From Dictyobacter aurantiacus (GTDB taxonomy: Bacteria; Chloroflexota; Ktedonobacteria; Ktedonobacterales; Ktedonobacteraceae), in NCBI RefSeq assembly GCF_003967515.1, contig NZ_BIFQ01000001.1:496001-560000 (forward strand): DNA of 64,000 nt, given 5' to 3'. How positions within the stretch are numbered: position 1 is the stretch's first letter; every line of letters starts with the position of its first letter. Made by a program: the position numbers and the translations under genes. Below the pieces are notes generated by a model, which was not told the origin of the DNA, ran no database searches, and worked only from the letters and a program-made list of their open reading frames with translations. This document shows, piece after piece, positions 9,005-17,781 of this stretch.

Positions 9005-9511
9005 ATGAGCAAGAAAGAACAACATCCCAACGATTGGCGTGAATGGCGACGACTGCGCGCTTGGCAGCTGTATACGCAGGGCTGGAGACAAAAAGACATC
9101 GCCGTAGCCCTTGGAGTAACCGAAGGAGCGGTGAGTCAGTGGATGAGCCGAGCCAGGAAAGAGGGCTCGGAGTCCTTGCGACAACAACCGCCACCAGGTC
9201 CCCAGCCCAAACTGACCGAAGAACAGCGAGCCCAGTTGCCCGATCTGCTGGCCAAAGGGGCCGAGCACTATGGGTTCCGCGGCCAGGTATGGACCACAGC
9301 CCGCGTGGCAGTGCTTATCAGGCAGCACTTTGGGGTCAGCTATCATCCCGCCCATTGCAGTCGCCTCCTGCGGAGCCTCAAGCAGAGTGTCCAAAAACCG
9401 GAGGAACACGCCAGCCAACGCAATGAAGAGGCGATCAACGCCTGGACAGACGAACGGTGGCCCGCGCTTAAAAAAAAGCCGAGCAGGAACAGCGGCAGAT
9501 CGTCTTTGTAG
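9005..9511 (+). CDS. IS630 transposase, first frame (helix-turn-helix part)
   Basis: The 168-residue first frame encodes the DNA-binding half of the transposase. A helix-turn-helix is seen at about residues 27-55 (GWRQKDIAVALGVTEGAVSQ), followed by a second winged-helix region. The ATG is preceded by AAAGGAGGT. The frame ends just after an A8 run at 9470-9477. The heptamer A-AAA-AAG at 9472-9478 is in the correct phase for -1 slippage, which would join it to the second frame in one DDE transposase of about 335 residues. Confidence 0.88.
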   Translation: MSKKEQHPNDWREWRRLRAWQLYTQGWRQKDIAVALGVTEGAVSQWMSRARKEGSESLRQQPPPGPQPKLTEEQRAQLPDLLAKGAEHYGFRGQVWTTARVAVLIRQHFGVSYHPAHCSRLLRSLKQSVQKPEEHASQRNEEAINAWTDERWPALKKKPSRNSGRSSL

Positions 9512-10017
9512 ACGAGTCGGGCTTTTACCTGCTGCCGATGGCGGTGCGCACGTATGCTCCGGTGGGCCAGACACCAGTGTTGCGAGTGCCGCTGACACGC
9601 GATCATGTCTCGGCGATTGGGGCGATTACCCCGCAGGGACGTCTCTTTATGCAGACGCAATCTCATTCCTACAAAGGAGAGGATGTGGTTGGTTTTCTCA
9701 AGCACCTGCTTCGCCAGATTCCCGGGAAGTTGCTGGTGATCTGGGATGGATCGAGCATCCATCGCTGCCAAGCGGTCAAAGACTTCTTGGCGCAGGGAGG
9801 CGCAGCTCGCCTTCACCTGGAACGCTTGCCTGCCTATGCGCCTGAGTTCAATCCGCAGGAAGGGGTGTGGAATTTGCTCAAACGTCGTGAACTTAAGAAT
9901 GTGTGTTGCAAGGATTCCACCGAGCTGAGTTATGCCTTGCTGCTGGCTCTTGCCCGCCTTCGGCATCGCAAGCAGACCTTGCGTCACTGTTTCGTTCATG
10001 CTGGCTACTCACTTTAG
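9478..10017 (+). CDS. IS630 transposase, second frame (DDE catalytic part)
   Basis: This is the catalytic half, read in the -1 frame from the slippery site. An internal ATG at 9538 could also start a 159-residue product. The DDE triad is visible: first Asp in VFVDESGFYL, second Asp in VIWDGSSIH, and Glu in PEFNPQEGVW. These are the normal IS630 signatures. The first Asp lies before the ATG at 9538, so an active enzyme needs the frameshifted fusion. Confidence 0.88.
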   Translation, partial: AEQEQRQIVFVDESGFYLLPMAVRTYAPVGQTPVLRVPLTRDHVSAIGAITPQGRLFMQTQSHSYKGEDVVGFLKHLLRQIPGKLLVIWDGSSIHRCQAVKDFLAQGGAARLHLERLPAYAPEFNPQEGVWNLLKRRELKNVCCKDSTELSYALLLALARLRHRKQTLRHCFVHAGYSL

Positions 10018-10277
10018 CTTTTTATGCTGAGATCAATAGTTAGTGTGTAAAAGTACATCGGTACGCATGGAGGATCTACGCCAACCACGAAAGAAGCTCA
10101 AAAAAAAGATCTACTGGAAGACTATAGGAATGTGATTTTTTTATCCTGTGGCACTTATCTATTCCAATACACGCATTCTGAAATGGATTAATCCACGATA
10201 GTGCTTAGCCAGTTAAGGCAACAGTAAAATAGCATCAGAGATTCCATTTGTTTACTATCATTGTCTTGTAAGAAAAG

Positions 10278-11000
10278 TTATATTAAGCGCCAAATCATCG
10301 CTTTATTCTGCAGATCAGTTGACATAATGTATTTGCCATCAGGCGACCAGGATAACGTTTGTATTTCGGCATCATGCCCAGAACAGGTTATTACCATCTT
10401 GCCAGTGAGCGCCTCCCACACATGAATGACCTTATCATAGCCAGCAGACGCGATATAACGCTGATTAGGAGACCAGACCACATCCCTCACAATATCATTA
10501 TGCCTCTTATACATCGACATTGTCTGACCTGATATCGCTTCCCATACATATACAATATGATCAAAGCCGCTCGAAGCCAGATATTGACTATCTGCGGACC
10601 ATTTGACAGCCAATACCTCATCAGTATGCTTATGGTAGATCACATCACTTTTGCCAGTGCTCACATTGTAAAGTGTCACCGTGCTCTCTGAGATTGTGGC
10701 AATGTGTCGACTATCTGGAGACCAAATACCCGCAGTAGTATCAGATAAGACATGTTGAGGTCGATTAAAAGCATTGGAAGTTAATTTCCCCGGTCCTGCC
10801 TGAGGGGGTAACATGTTCCGGTTTGGTAACTCTGATACAGTCCCAGAAAACAATATTCCAGACAACCCCAGAGAAAATTGACGCCGTGAAATTTCCGGTT
10901 CTACGTTATCGATCTCTTGGCTGGTTTGCTCTATATTGCGTTTGATTGTTTTTTCGTTTTGCACCCTGAGAAACACCTTTCTGTGAAGTATACCTTCCAT
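10278..11000 (-). CDS. WD40-repeat protein with Tat-like leader
   Basis: The 240-residue product has an N-terminal stretch with SRRQFSLGLSG followed by a short hydrophobic run, which looks like a twin-arginine export signal, although about 37 residues precede it. Four WD40 repeats follow (about residues 88-240), for example VWSPNQRYIASAGYDKVIHV. Four blades are too few for a closed propeller, so it may be truncated or act as part of a larger propeller. It is 34 bases after the STAND-WD40 gene on the same strand, so the two are probably co-transcribed. Both are enclosed by the inverted IS630 copies. Confidence 0.75.
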   Translation of the reverse strand: MEGILHRKVFLRVQNEKTIKRNIEQTSQEIDNVEPEISRRQFSLGLSGILFSGTVSELPNRNMLPPQAGPGKLTSNAFNRPQHVLSDTTAGIWSPDSRHIATISESTVTLYNVSTGKSDVIYHKHTDEVLAVKWSADSQYLASSGFDHIVYVWEAISGQTMSMYKRHNDIVRDVVWSPNQRYIASAGYDKVIHVWEALTGKMVITCSGHDAEIQTLSWSPDGKYIMSTDLQNKAMIWRLI

Positions 11001-11034
11001 CTATCGCACATCTATCTATAATTATATGTTTTTT

Positions 11035-14000
11035 CTACACTTCCTCCTCATCCGCACCTAATAACTTGAGTGTGTTTTTTTGGACTTCTGTCAATCCCTG
11101 CACCCGCGTAATATTCATGTGTTCATAAGGCCTGTCACTTCTCAATGTATGCAAACACTTACTGTTCTGTCTATTCCAAAGCTTAATTACTCCATCAATA
11201 CAGCCACTGGCAAGGGTCTTGCCATCTGGGTTGAAGGCGACTGATCTCACCCAATGGGTATGGCCGTGGAACGTGTTGAGGCATTGGCCATTACTAATTT
11301 TCCACAAGCACACCGTCTGGTCGTCACTACCGCTGATAAGAAGCTTACCATCAGGGCTGAAGGCCACAGACCAGATCAAATTGCTATGACCGTGGAGCGT
11401 GTTAAGACACTGGCCACTGACAACGCTCCATAGGCGTATTGTCTGGTCATAACCTCCGCTGGCAAGGGTTTTGCCATCTGGACTGAAAGCCACTGATAAA
11501 ATCGAGTTGGTATGACCATGCAGGGTGTTAAGGCACTGCCCGCTGGTAACGTCCCACAGGCGTACCGTTACCGTATGGTTAAAATAGCCGCTGGCGAGGG
11601 TTTTGCCATCTGGACTGAAAGCCACCGAACTAATATTAATGTGGTCACGGAAAGTATTGAGACACTGGCCACTGACAACGTCCCACAGGCGTATTGTCTG
11701 GTCATAACCACCGCTGGCGAGGGTTTTGCCATCTGGACTGAAGGCCACCGACCTGACCGCATTGGCGTGTCCATGGAGAGTATTGAGACACTGGCCACTG
11801 ACAACATCCCATAGTCGTACCGTCTGGTCACTGCTCCCGCTGGCAAGGGTTTTGCCATCAGAGCTGAAAGCCACCGACCTGACCGCATTGGCGTGTCCAT
11901 GGAGAATATTGAGGCACTGGCCGCTGGTAACGTTCCACAAGCGTACTGTCTGGTCACTGCTCCCGCTGGCAAGGGTTTTGCCATCAGAGCTGAAAGCCAC
12001 CCGCCAGACCGCATCAGTATGATCATGGAGCGTGTTAAGACACTGGCCACTGGTAACGTCCCACAGGCGTATTGTCTGGTCATAACCTCCACTGGCGAGA
12101 ATTTCGCCATCGGGGCTGAAGGCTACCGACCAGACTTCATTAGTGTGGCCATGGAACGTATTGAGGCACTGGCCGTTGTCGATCCTCCACAAGCGTACCG
12201 TCTGGTCAAAACTGCCGCTGGCAAGGATTTTGCCATCGGGGCTGAAGGCTACTGACCAGATCGCATTGGTGTGGCCGCGGAGTGTGTTGAGACACTGGCC
12301 GCTGGTGACGTCCCACAGACGTACTGTCTGGTCATCGCTTCCGCTGGCAAGGGTTTTACCATCAGGGCTGAAGGCCACCGATTTGACCTCGTTAATGTGG
12401 TCGTGGAATGTGTTGAGACACTGCCCGCTGGTAACATTCCACAGACGTACTGTCTGATCATCGCTTCCGCTGGCAAGGGTTTTGCCATCAGGGCTGAAGG
12501 CCACCGAGCTAACCCAGTTAGTATGTCCTCGTAAGGTTTTCAGTGGGAGGCCACTTGTCGTATCCCAGACGCGGATCTCCCCTCCCACCGTCCCTGCTGC
12601 TAGAAAGTCGCTATAAGGACTCAATGCCACAGAAAGAATACTTCCAAAGTTATCAGTAAACACTGACGTCGATAGATTAGCATACGAAAAATTGACCTCA
12701 GGTAAATTTGCTTCTTGCAGATATGCTTGTCGCACTACTAAATGCGAGAAATCAAAGCCACGCAAATTGTAGCCAGTTTGAACCAGTAGATTTAGAATAT
12801 TTCCTACTTCGTAATCATCTGGCTGTTCTGGCAACCCGCGTAGTACAACAAGTCTTTGCCGGAACTTTTCTTCAAGTTTTCTTCGCCCTAGCATTGTAAA
12901 GAGCTTTTGTGCAATGACATTCAGGATCAATTGGAACTGGCTCTCACGGACGAACGCTTTTGCCTGGGACTTGAGCAATGCATGTCTAGCAAACAAATCT
13001 GGTTTGCCTGTGATAACTTCCTGGACAACAAGCTCATTAAAACGATCCGTGACAACTTCCATAATTGCTGGTTGCAATGTAAAACTTCCAGCTATGCCCT
13101 GTTCAATCAATGAACGACGTTGTAAGGCTTCAAGGGCTTCCAATATTCTCCCTTTAGATACAGGTTGGACACTATTATCACGTAAAGTTTGCAAAGATAT
13201 TGCTTCACGCTCTATCGCTAACCAATAGATAACCTGTTGCTCTAATAGTGATAATCGTGCAAATTGATCATTTAAAAACTTACGCAGATCGGGATGCTCA
13301 TTCAATGAAATATCGTCGAGATACTTAGATATATTTCCTCCATAGCTTTCACGAATTGCTAGCGAGACAATCATGAGCATCTGTGGATTTCCAGCTAAAC
13401 GTTCCACTAAAGTCTTCAAGGAACGTTCCTCCCCTGACAAACCCTTATTCTTTAATATGGCCCGAGCATCGTCTATATTCAACCCTCTTAAATGGTAGGT
13501 ATGGACAGACGATCCTTCACCTTCTAGCCAGTTGATCTCTTTTAGTTGCTCCCGGCTCGTTACCAACAGACAACTCTGGTGTCTACTTTCTCCAAGGAGA
13601 GTTATGAGTTTGCCATACTGCTCATAACCATCTTTGTATTCTGCTGCGCTGCTACCACTTTTTAAGATTGCTTCAGCATTATCCAAAATAATGAGGCAGC
13701 GCCTTTTCTGCAATTGCTTCACAAGTAGGCGCATCTGCCCATCCACTTCTTGTGGGATCGGGATCTGTTGTCCACGAGTCAAAAATTGCAGACAATCCTG
13801 TAACACGTGCTCAAAAGGTGGAGCATTGAGTAGCCTGCGCCAGAAGATTTTGCTAAACGTCTGCTGTTCTTGATCGATCAGTTTCGCAACCAGGCTAGTC
13901 TTACCAATACCACCCATGCCAATTATGGAAACTAAACGACAATGTTCGTCTACAATCCAATGCTTTATCTTCTTAATCTCATCCATACGTCCATAAAAAT

Positions 14001-14436
14001 TTTCAACATGAGGAGCTTCACCCATATCGGTTTGCTCTATGTCATCCGAGGTAAATTTTACTATAGCATCAGTTTTCTTAGCCGATGTAAGTGCTTTTTC
14101 TGAAGTATCAGCAAGCACTAGTGATGTATTAAGCATGGCAACATCTGCTGTCTGGATGTTTTGCTCCGGCAAATTATGTTTTTCCTCTTTTTTATCAGAC
14201 GAAATAGAAGTATGTAACCATTGCCCTAAAGCGATAATAACGCTCAAAGCAGGGACAACAACTGTAAGAAGTACATTATTTAAATTTGAAGGCCAGTAGA
14301 TAATTTTAAGATTGCCTAGTACAGTAAATACAGTACCAACGATTAAAAACAAGAGCATGACTATTAAAAGTATAATAACAATAATTTCTGATCGAGAATA
14401 TCTACCTCTTCTATCATTTGGTTTTTGGCCCATCAT
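11035..14436 (-). CDS. Membrane-anchored STAND ATPase with WD40 repeats
   Basis: The 1133-residue product begins with two predicted transmembrane helices (about 17-40 and 53-72). An NB-ARC-type STAND ATPase domain follows, with Walker A GMGGIGKTS at 173-181, Walker B CLIILDN at 247-253, and the usual helical and winged-helix regions to about 480. A linker with pentapeptide-like residues leads into 12 WD40 repeats of about 42 residues (about 600-1105), which are nearly identical to each other. Such proteins are signal-operated switches, and several relatives act in phage defence or regulated cell death. That role is inference here. It is cargo between two inverted IS630 copies. Confidence 0.88.
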   Translation of the reverse strand: MMGQKPNDRRGRYSRSEIIVIILLIVMLLFLIVGTVFTVLGNLKIIYWPSNLNNVLLTVVVPALSVIIALGQWLHTSISSDKKEEKHNLPEQNIQTADVAMLNTSLVLADTSEKALTSAKKTDAIVKFTSDDIEQTDMGEAPHVENFYGRMDEIKKIKHWIVDEHCRLVSIIGMGGIGKTSLVAKLIDQEQQTFSKIFWRRLLNAPPFEHVLQDCLQFLTRGQQIPIPQEVDGQMRLLVKQLQKRRCLIILDNAEAILKSGSSAAEYKDGYEQYGKLITLLGESRHQSCLLVTSREQLKEINWLEGEGSSVHTYHLRGLNIDDARAILKNKGLSGEERSLKTLVERLAGNPQMLMIVSLAIRESYGGNISKYLDDISLNEHPDLRKFLNDQFARLSLLEQQVIYWLAIEREAISLQTLRDNSVQPVSKGRILEALEALQRRSLIEQGIAGSFTLQPAIMEVVTDRFNELVVQEVITGKPDLFARHALLKSQAKAFVRESQFQLILNVIAQKLFTMLGRRKLEEKFRQRLVVLRGLPEQPDDYEVGNILNLLVQTGYNLRGFDFSHLVVRQAYLQEANLPEVNFSYANLSTSVFTDNFGSILSVALSPYSDFLAAGTVGGEIRVWDTTSGLPLKTLRGHTNWVSSVAFSPDGKTLASGSDDQTVRLWNVTSGQCLNTFHDHINEVKSVAFSPDGKTLASGSDDQTVRLWDVTSGQCLNTLRGHTNAIWSVAFSPDGKILASGSFDQTVRLWRIDNGQCLNTFHGHTNEVWSVAFSPDGEILASGGYDQTIRLWDVTSGQCLNTLHDHTDAVWRVAFSSDGKTLASGSSDQTVRLWNVTSGQCLNILHGHANAVRSVAFSSDGKTLASGSSDQTVRLWDVVSGQCLNTLHGHANAVRSVAFSPDGKTLASGGYDQTIRLWDVVSGQCLNTFRDHINISSVAFSPDGKTLASGYFNHTVTVRLWDVTSGQCLNTLHGHTNSILSVAFSPDGKTLASGGYDQTIRLWSVVSGQCLNTLHGHSNLIWSVAFSPDGKLLISGSDDQTVCLWKISNGQCLNTFHGHTHWVRSVAFNPDGKTLASGCIDGVIKLWNRQNSKCLHTLRSDRPYEHMNITRVQGLTEVQKNTLKLLGADEEEV
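11160..12600 (-). repeat. Tandem 126-bp WD40-coding repeats
   Basis: The coding DNA of the WD40 domain repeats with a period of about 126 bases (42 codons). Stretches such as the GKTLASG coding segment recur almost unchanged in most units. The high DNA identity points to recent unit amplification or gene conversion. The period and coding phase rule out CRISPR. Confidence 0.8.
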
Positions 14437-14584
14437 ATCATATCACCTTACATCCATAAAAATAATGCTAAGAATTAATAATATCATTTTGCCTAAAATA
14501 TAATATAGCATTTTTATATAATAATTAACAGAGCTAGTGAGGAGCTTACAAAGAACAGTTTGTTATTGATCTCAGCATAAAAAG

Positions 14585-15124
14585 CTAAAGTGAGTAGCCA
14601 GCATGAACGAAACAGTGACGCAAGGTCTGCTTGCGATGCCGAAGGCGGGCAAGAGCCAGCAGCAAGGCATAACTCAGCTCGGTGGAATCCTTGCAACACA
14701 CATTCTTAAGTTCACGACGTTTGAGCAAATTCCACACCCCTTCCTGCGGATTGAACTCAGGCGCATAGGCAGGCAAGCGTTCCAGGTGAAGGCGAGCTGC
14801 GCCTCCCTGCGCCAAGAAGTCTTTGACCGCTTGGCAGCGATGGATGCTCGATCCATCCCAGATCACCAGCAACTTCCCGGGAATCTGGCGAAGCAGGTGC
14901 TTGAGAAAACCAACCACATCCTCTCCTTTGTAGGAATGAGATTGCGTCTGCATAAAGAGACGTCCCTGCGGGGTAATCGCCCCAATCGCCGAGACATGAT
15001 CGCGTGTCAGCGGCACTCGCAACACTGGTGTCTGGCCCACCGGAGCATACGTGCGCACCGCCATCGGCAGCAGGTAAAAGCCCGACTCGTCTACAAAGAC
15101 GATCTGCCGCTGTTCCTGCTCGGC
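14585..15124 (-). CDS. IS630 transposase, second frame (DDE part), right copy
   Basis: Identical at the protein level to the left-copy catalytic frame. It carries the DDE residues in VFVDESGFYL, VIWDGSSIH and PEFNPQEGVW. It is reached by -1 slippage from the first frame at the A-AAA-AAG heptamer (minus strand, 15130 to 15124). No damaging mutation is visible, so this copy may be active. Confidence 0.87.
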   Translation of the reverse strand, partial: AEQEQRQIVFVDESGFYLLPMAVRTYAPVGQTPVLRVPLTRDHVSAIGAITPQGRLFMQTQSHSYKGEDVVGFLKHLLRQIPGKLLVIWDGSSIHRCQAVKDFLAQGGAARLHLERLPAYAPEFNPQEGVWNLLKRRELKNVCCKDSTELSYALLLALARLRHRKQTLRHCFVHAGYSL

Positions 15125-15597
15125 TTTTTTTTAAGCGCGGGCCACCGTTCGTCTGTCCAGGCGTTGATCGCCTCTTCATTGCGTTGGCTGGCGTGTTCCT
15201 CCGGTTTTTGGACACTCTGCTTGAGGCTCCGCAGGAGGCGACTGCAATGGGCGGGATGATAGCTGACCCCAAAGTGCTGCCTGATAAGCACTGCCACGCG
15301 GGCTGTGGTCCATACCTGGCCGCGGAACCCATAGTGCTCGGCCCCTTTGGCCAGCAGATCGGGCAACTGGGCTCGCTGTTCTTCGGTCAGTTTGGGCTGG
15401 GGACCTGGTGGCGGTTGTTGTCGCAAGGACTCCGAGCCCTCTTTCCTGGCTCGGCTCATCCACTGACTCACCGCTCCTTCGGTTACTCCAAGGGCTACGG
15501 CGATGTCTTTTTGTCTCCAGCCCTGCGTATACAGCTGCCAAGCGCGCAGTCGTCGCCATTCACGCCAATCGTTGGGATGTTGTTCTTTCTTGCTCAT
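15091..15597 (-). CDS. IS630 transposase, first frame (helix-turn-helix part), right copy
   Basis: Identical at the protein level to the left-copy first frame (168 residues, helix-turn-helix at about 27-55). The same AAAGGAGGT ribosome-binding site precedes the ATG at 15597. It overlaps the catalytic frame by the same amount as in the left copy. Confidence 0.87.
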   Translation of the reverse strand: MSKKEQHPNDWREWRRLRAWQLYTQGWRQKDIAVALGVTEGAVSQWMSRARKEGSESLRQQPPPGPQPKLTEEQRAQLPDLLAKGAEHYGFRGQVWTTARVAVLIRQHFGVSYHPAHCSRLLRSLKQSVQKPEEHASQRNEEAINAWTDERWPALKKKPSRNSGRSSL

Positions 15598-15652
15598 ACC
15601 TCCTTTTATCGGTTTGAGTATGGACGACTTTAGAACCTTATGCTGAGGTCAA

Positions 15653-16027
15653 TAATCAACTTAACAACGCAACCGCTATCATAGCTGATCCATACAGGAC
15701 GATGAGGTGCCATCATGCTTGGATAGAAACGCAAAAGCAATACTAGAGTATTAAATTTGCTTTTACTTTTTTCGGAGTTACGCTGGAATTTCCACAAAAT
15801 TGTTGCTTACAGCTTCATCTGTAGTTTTGTAGATTCTACAAAACTACGCTTCTCAATCAAGCTCCAAAGCAATTCAGCCTTTATTATTCACAAGTAAAGA
15901 TAAACTAAATGCTGCTGCATTTCGCTCTCCACATATGATAAGAGTATGTATATATGTTACTATAATACAGGTGGTATTTTTGCGGCTAAAGCCAATAAGT
16001 GTTTTGTGGCTTCGAAGGAGCAACGAT
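15653..16027. other. AT-rich gap before the P450 gene
   Basis: No gene is seen. It holds the right outer repeat and a perfect 12-bp hairpin at 15821-15847 (GTAGTTTTGTAG, loop ATT, CTACAAAACTAC). There is no U-tract after this hairpin, so it may be an operator or a weak terminator. Confidence 0.5.
15761..15796. repeat. Right outer inverted repeat of the mobile block
   Basis: Positions 15761-15788 are the reverse complement of 8851-8878 with one mismatch. Similarity to the outermost left copy extends to about 15796 (reading inward from TGTGGAAATTCC). It lies 109 bases outside the right IS630 copy. Confidence 0.6.
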
Positions 16028-17428
16028 ATGATATCAACACCTCCCATGCTTTCTGGCTCTCCCGTAGTTGGTAATCTGCTTGAGTTTATGAAAGATCGTC
16101 AGGGTCTCTTGCAAAGAGGTTTTAATACCCTGGGTCCTATCTTCGGCATTCGCTTGCTCAATCAACCAGTAGCCTTCCTGATAGGACCAGAATATCAACA
16201 GATATTCTTTACCGAGACAGACAAAAAACTGAGCATGCATAAATCTTATGCCTATCTGAAAGCTGCATTGGGCGAGGTTGGTTTTACAGCCCCCCCAGAG
16301 ACATACTTCGCGCAACGCCCTATTCTACTCAAACCATTCAAAAGCGAAAAAATGATTAAGTACGTTGCCATTATGCAGCAGGAAGTTCAGCAATGGCTTG
16401 ATACGCTTGAAGATCAGGGAGTGTTTGAGCTGCGTGCGACAGTAACCCAGGTTGTACAAAATGTGGCAGCGCACGCATTAATGGGCAAAGATTTTCGTGA
16501 TCGCACAGGACCAGAGTTCTGGAAACAGTATCTGATCATCGGCAAAGCTATTGATCCTGCTCTCTATCCCTATTTGCCCTTGCCAAAATTTATTCGTCGT
16601 GATCGCGCGAAAAAGAAGTTGCGCGAAATGATCTGGCCGCTGATCGTCGAGAGACGCTCTCATCCCGAGCGATATGATGATTTTCTACTGGATTTTGCCA
16701 CTGCCGAATATAAAGACGGCACGCCGATGGAGGATGACGCGGTTATCGCAACCATTATGGGTCTGATGTTCGCCGGGCATGAGACGACCGCTGGCCAGGC
16801 TGCATGGACCATTATCCAGCTTCTACAAACGCCAGCGTATTTACAATCGCTCCAGCAGGAGATTAGCGATCGCTTACCTGTGGGCGAACCAATCACAGCC
16901 AGAAACCTCAGTTCCATGAAACATGTTTTCTGGGCTGTTCAGGAGACCACAAGGATGCATCCCTCGGCTGATGTGCTGGCCCGTAGAGTTGAGGAAGATA
17001 TTGAGGTTGGCAAATATCGTATTCCTAAGGGGTGGAACCTGATGGTTGCTGCTGATATCGCTCAACGGCTTCCCGATCTCTTTACGAATCCCACTATCTA
17101 TGATCCATTACGATATGCTCCTGGTCGGGAAGAAGATCGCCAGCATCGCTTCTCATTGATCGGTTTTGGCGGCGGAACGCATAAATGTGCCGGCATGAAC
17201 TTCGCGAACAATGAAATGATGATTATTACCGCGCTCCTCTTCCAGCAATTTGACCTTGAATTAATAACAAAGGAGCCACGTGTGGATTATAGCCTGGGCG
17301 CGGCCCGGCCAGAAAAGACGTATATTCGCTACAAACGCAAAAGCATCAATCATGATATACAACAGACAGCGGGAGAGACACATACTGATCAAAAGTGCCC
17401 CTACGCGACTTCAACGACAGATGATTAG
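16028..17428 (+). CDS. Cytochrome P450
   Basis: A 466-residue soluble P450 monooxygenase. The oxygen-activation motif AGHETT is at 249-254 in the I helix, the ExxR pair is in VQETTRM, and the heme-thiolate loop FGGGTHKCAG has its cysteine at 387. The N-terminal proline-rich hinge (ISTPPMLSGSPVVGN) has no membrane anchor if translation starts at the ATG at 16028, which follows AAGGAG by 8 bases; an upstream in-frame ATG at 15935 would add an unlikely hydrophobic leader. The overall pattern resembles CYP51- or CYP120-like bacterial P450s. The substrate and the redox partner are not evident. Confidence 0.92.
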   Translation: MISTPPMLSGSPVVGNLLEFMKDRQGLLQRGFNTLGPIFGIRLLNQPVAFLIGPEYQQIFFTETDKKLSMHKSYAYLKAALGEVGFTAPPETYFAQRPILLKPFKSEKMIKYVAIMQQEVQQWLDTLEDQGVFELRATVTQVVQNVAAHALMGKDFRDRTGPEFWKQYLIIGKAIDPALYPYLPLPKFIRRDRAKKKLREMIWPLIVERRSHPERYDDFLLDFATAEYKDGTPMEDDAVIATIMGLMFAGHETTAGQAAWTIIQLLQTPAYLQSLQQEISDRLPVGEPITARNLSSMKHVFWAVQETTRMHPSADVLARRVEEDIEVGKYRIPKGWNLMVAADIAQRLPDLFTNPTIYDPLRYAPGREEDRQHRFSLIGFGGGTHKCAGMNFANNEMMIITALLFQQFDLELITKEPRVDYSLGAARPEKTYIRYKRKSINHDIQQTAGETHTDQKCPYATSTTDD

Positions 17429-17781
17429 CAAGTAGTTATCTCTCTACCATCCATCCACAACTCCACATAGGGTTTCGCACGGCCAGGATGTGTACCATAA
17501 AGTCCTGGCTTTGCTTATATAATGCATAATATATAGCCGTCCGAAGCTATCTACCTGCCATCACTGCTAACTAACCGGGTCCATCGTCACGCACCAATGT
17601 TTGGTAGCCTGGATTATCTCTTGCTTTACTTTGCAATATTTATAGACCTTTACATCTTTTTAACAAAAATTCGCCAGAAAATCAAATGCGTTTAACGTTG
17701 TTTTAAACGGTGAAGGGTATATCTAAAAAGGCGTACCACTAAACACGAGATGCTATTTATTTTTAGAGAGGTTTTTATCTG
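17429..17781. other. Gap between P450 and phosphoesterase genes
   Basis: No gene is seen. A short inverted repeat, GCCAGGA at 17482-17488 and TCCTGGC at 17503-17509 followed by TTTGCTT, may be a weak terminator for the P450 gene. Another small inverted repeat (CGTTTAA and TTAAACG) lies near 17690-17710, upstream of the phosphoesterase. Confidence 0.4.

Larger units (their letters stand above)
8950..10036 (+). mobile_element. IS630-family insertion sequence, left copy (1087 bp)
   Basis: The element is bounded by imperfect inverted repeats of 26 bases (left TTGACCTCAGCATAA, right reading inward TTGATCTCAGCATAA, both followed by CTAAAGT). A TA dinucleotide sits directly outside each end (8948-8949 and 10037-10038), the target duplication expected of IS630/Tc1-mariner elements. 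It carries two overlapping transposase frames. A second copy of exactly the same length lies inverted at 14566-15652, and all of its translated frames are identical. Confidence 0.93.
14566..15652 (-). mobile_element. IS630-family insertion sequence, right copy (1087 bp, inverted)
   Basis: It has the same length and the same translated frames as the copy at 8950-10036, but in reverse orientation. TA dinucleotides flank it at 14564-14565 and 15653-15654. Together the two copies enclose 4.5 kb with two WD40 genes. Recombination between them could invert that segment. Confidence 0.93.

Noticed and set aside
11512..12534. Several open frames on the plus strand and other minus frames across the WD40 gene
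   Set aside because: They repeat with the 126-base period of the WD40 gene and are shadows of its codon pattern.
11160..12600. Regular repeats that could be mistaken for a CRISPR array
   Set aside because: The period is 126 bases, the repeats are coding and in frame, and there are no unique spacers.
14603..15633. Plus-strand frames across the right IS copy (218 and 209 residues) and their mirrors in the left copy
   Set aside because: They lie opposite the transposase and have no transposase motifs or ribosome-binding sites.
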